In this document: positions 6,834 through 8,767 of the stretch, piece by piece
Layout: each line of letters starts with the position of its first letter
How positions within the stretch are numbered: position 1 is the stretch's first letter
Source: JAZLIT01 sp045617525
Lineage (GTDB): Bacteria > Bacillota > Bacilli > Bacillales_A > Planococcaceae
Direction: 5' to 3'
Assembly: GCA_045617525.1 (NCBI GenBank)
Contig: JAZLIT010000184.1
Span: 1 to 8,767, forward strand
DNA: 8,767 nt
The notes under the pieces: generated by a model
Told to the model about the DNA's origin: nothing
What the model saw: only the letters and a program-made list of their open reading frames with translations
The model's database searches: none
Made by a program: the position numbers and the translations under genes

Positions 6834-8759
6834 ATGGCAGTAATTAAGGTTATAGCATCTTTGTTTTCAAGTGTAAAAACTGTCGAGCGAGGACTTGAGA
6901 AAATGATGCCTGGGGATGAAATTCACTTAGCAAATGGGCATTATAAAGAGTCAATTACGATTCAGCAAGATGTAACAATTACCGGAAACCATAGTGTTGA
7001 AACGATTTTTGAAGGAACAATAATAATCCCTAGAAATTGCTCCGTTACAATGAAAAATATGACGATTATACCAACTGTTCAATTATATGTGGAAGGTATA
7101 CTAACATTAGAACAGGTTATTTTTGATGGAAAGAAAACGAGTTCAATCCTATCTTTGAATGGTGGGAATGCTTATGTCGAGAATTGTGTATTTCAGTATG
7201 CAAAAGACGTTGCAATTGCAGCCTTAAATGAGAGTGTTGTCGAAATTAAGCAAAGTAAATTCTCCAAAAACGGGAAGACACACCTAATGGCTGAAAATTC
7301 GATTATTCGCATTAGTGATAGTTCATTTGAGAATGCAAATCATGCACTGTGGCTAAAAAATAAATCTAAAGGATTATCAGGCACGAACCATTTTAAGAAG
7401 CATACAGGAACTCAAATTATCGTACAAAATGAAAGTATTTTTACAGATGCCAGTAGTAAAATTACGGATAGCGAAGGTAATGGGGTTTTCGCTAAAGAAA
7501 ATAGTAACGTCATACTAAATAATACAATTATAAAAGAGCATAAACTGCCACAAATTTGGATTCAAGACAGTAAGCTCGAAGGTATCAATTGTGAAATTCA
7601 AGATGGCAAAGAATCAGGTATTATGCTCAGGTCTAATTCTATGGCAGATCTATCGCATTGTATAATTTCGAATCACCTAATTACAAATATCCAAGTAACA
7701 ATGGAGTCCAGGTTAAATTTAATTCATAGTACGATTAAGTCAAGTGAAGGAATCGGACTCCAATTACGTGATAAATCGATTGCCAATTTCGAGCAAACAA
7801 TTTTTGAAAAGAATAAGTTCTCGCAGCTTTCTTTAACAGAGGGTTCGATTGCTTCTTTAAAGGAATGTAGCATCATGGATGGTGGTCAATTGGGGATTTA
7901 TGTGGAGAATAAAGGAAACTGTACTATAGTAGCAAGTAAAATCACTAATCACCCAAATACCGCTATTACGATTTCTAATTCAGAAATAACTGTATTAGAT
8001 AGTGAAATTCATAAAAATGATGGAAACGGGATTTTAGCTTTGAATAGTTCCGTACTTAATCTTGAATCGAGTAAATTCCATAGTAATAACATGCCACATA
8101 TTGCAGGTAAAACGAACTGTAAGTTAACAGCAAATCAATGCGATTTTTTAGGCGGAAAAAGTATTTATATGCTCGATCAATCGGAGGTCAATTTAACTTA
8201 TTGTAAGATGCTTGATGGCACGGGTGTTCAAGTTGAGGTAAGCGACCAAACCAAATTAACGATGGCGAATTGTGTTATTCGGAAAAGTACAGGTAATGCT
8301 GTAAAGGCTTCCCGTAATTCAAATGTGCATATTTCAGAAAGCCAAATTACCGAGCATCGCCTTCCGCAAATTGTTATTAACGATAGCTCTCTCATTTTTA
8401 AAAATAGTGAATTAATGGATGGAGAGCGAAATGGCTTTATTATTGAAAACCATAGTGAGGCCCATATTCAAGATTCATTTATTAGTAAGCATCGTTATCC
8501 ACAGCTTTGGATTGATAAAAACTCTACAGTGGAACTAAAGACCACACAAGTGACAGAAGGAAAAGAATCAGATATTTACGTTCAAAACAATTCAAGTGTT
8601 TATGGTGATCAGTGTATCATACGCAACGATCGCTTCAAATTCAATGTGCAGGCCGTGAATTTTTCACGAATCGAGTTAACACATTCGATTGTAGAAAATT
8701 CTATTGGGGATGAATTTTATATAGAAAATAATAGTTATATTACGCATAAAGTTGATTAG
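6834..8759 (+). CDS. Right-handed parallel beta-helix repeat protein, apparently cytoplasmic
   Basis: A 641-residue protein made almost entirely of beta-helix rungs. Residues 9-40 (SSVKTVERGLEKMMPGDEI, then HYKESITI) resemble the N-terminal helix cap and first strand of pectin lyase-like folds. From about residue 97 to the end I count 24 rung starts spaced 21-24 residues apart. Each rung has small residues and Asn/Ser at the turns and Ile/Val/Leu in the strands. There is no signal peptide, lipobox, transmembrane segment, LPxTG or SLH domain, and 11 cysteines are present, unusual for a secreted Bacillales protein, so it is probably cytoplasmic. I see no polysaccharide lyase or esterase catalytic motif. 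It could be a scaffold, a binding protein or a client of the divergent MoxR-VWA pair. Beta-helix domains also occur fused to AAA ATPases in Firmicutes, but no ATPase is fused here. The gene ends at TAG; no terminator is visible in the last 8 bases. Confidence 0.88.
   Translation: MAVIKVIASLFSSVKTVERGLEKMMPGDEIHLANGHYKESITIQQDVTITGNHSVETIFEGTIIIPRNCSVTMKNMTIIPTVQLYVEGILTLEQVIFDGKKTSSILSLNGGNAYVENCVFQYAKDVAIAALNESVVEIKQSKFSKNGKTHLMAENSIIRISDSSFENANHALWLKNKSKGLSGTNHFKKHTGTQIIVQNESIFTDASSKITDSEGNGVFAKENSNVILNNTIIKEHKLPQIWIQDSKLEGINCEIQDGKESGIMLRSNSMADLSHCIISNHLITNIQVTMESRLNLIHSTIKSSEGIGLQLRDKSIANFEQTIFEKNKFSQLSLTEGSIASLKECSIMDGGQLGIYVENKGNCTIVASKITNHPNTAITISNSEITVLDSEIHKNDGNGILALNSSVLNLESSKFHSNNMPHIAGKTNCKLTANQCDFLGGKSIYMLDQSEVNLTYCKMLDGTGVQVEVSDQTKLTMANCVIRKSTGNAVKASRNSNVHISESQITEHRLPQIVINDSSLIFKNSELMDGERNGFIIENHSEAHIQDSFISKHRYPQLWIDKNSTVELKTTQVTEGKESDIYVQNNSSVYGDQCIIRNDRFKFNVQAVNFSRIELTHSIVENSIGDEFYIENNSYITHKVD
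7122..8756 (+). repeat. Beta-helix rung array with 45-46-residue super-repeat
   Basis: Rungs begin at residues 97, 120, 143, 165, 187, 210, 233, 255, 278, 301, 324, 347, 370, 392, 415, 438, 459, 482, 505, 527, 550, 573, 596 and 620 (numbered from the ATG at 6834). Two rung types alternate. One carries a G-x-x-x-G-I/V start and an N-S turn; the other carries an H-x-x-P-Q-I-like start and a D/N-S turn. Together they form a unit of 44-46 residues repeated about eleven times. The single 21-residue rung (438-458) is the only clear break. The DNA copies are strongly diverged, so this is an old protein repeat, not a recent tandem duplication. Confidence 0.85.
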
Positions 8760-8767
8760 CTCCCCTA

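Noticed and set aside
7122..8756. Recent tandem DNA repeat or CRISPR-like array
   Set aside because: The periodicity is in the protein only; nucleotide copies are strongly diverged and there are no identical repeats with spacers.
6834..8759. Secreted pectate lyase or pectinesterase
   Set aside because: The fold is similar but there is no signal peptide, no recognisable catalytic motif, and the cysteine content argues against export.

Overview
The window looks like a chromosomal stretch from a low-GC Gram-positive bacterium of the Bacillales, probably in the Planococcaceae (Lysinibacillus/Solibacillus-like). The reasons are AT-rich intergenic DNA, strong AGGAGG-type ribosome binding sites, a Bacillus-type single-polypeptide aconitase, and a DUF2785 protein, a family I associate with Bacillales. 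The genus is an inference; nothing in the window fixes it. I see no rRNA, tRNA, insertion sequence, CRISPR array or phage gene.

Layout from left to right. A strong intrinsic terminator (1-35) ends acnA, the TCA-cycle aconitase (47-2755, minus strand). A 227-base gap (2756-2982) holds two candidate sigma-A promoters for acnA and several dyads. Next comes a minus-strand cluster that reads, in transcription order, ravA-like MoxR AAA+ ATPase (6555-5434), viaA-like VWA protein (5374-3884) and a DUF2785 helical protein (3816-2983). Its gaps are only 59 and 67 bases with no convincing terminator, so it is probably one operon. A 278-base divergent promoter region (6556-6833) separates it from a plus-strand gene (6834-8759) for a 641-residue right-handed parallel beta-helix protein with no signal peptide. 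The window ends 8 bases after that stop codon.

How the parts may work together. MoxR-family ATPases and their VWA partners form chaperone-like pairs that act on other proteins; RavA-ViaA of Escherichia coli is the best-known pair. Here the pair has an intact AAA+ core and an intact MIDAS site, but the ATPase appears to lack the LARA domain that lets E. coli RavA bind the lysine decarboxylase LdcI. Its client must therefore be something else. The divergent, apparently cytoplasmic beta-helix protein and the co-directional DUF2785 protein are the obvious local candidates. This functional link is inferred from gene order only.

The most striking sequence signal is in the beta-helix protein. It has about 24 consecutive rungs of 21-24 residues, paired into a 45-46-residue super-repeat, with a Ser/Cys/Thr ladder at one fixed position of nearly every rung and a recurring H-x-x-P-Q motif. 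The shared promoter region carries inverted ATTAC/GTAAT elements on both sides and a possible general-stress (sigma-B-type) promoter in front of the ravA-like gene.
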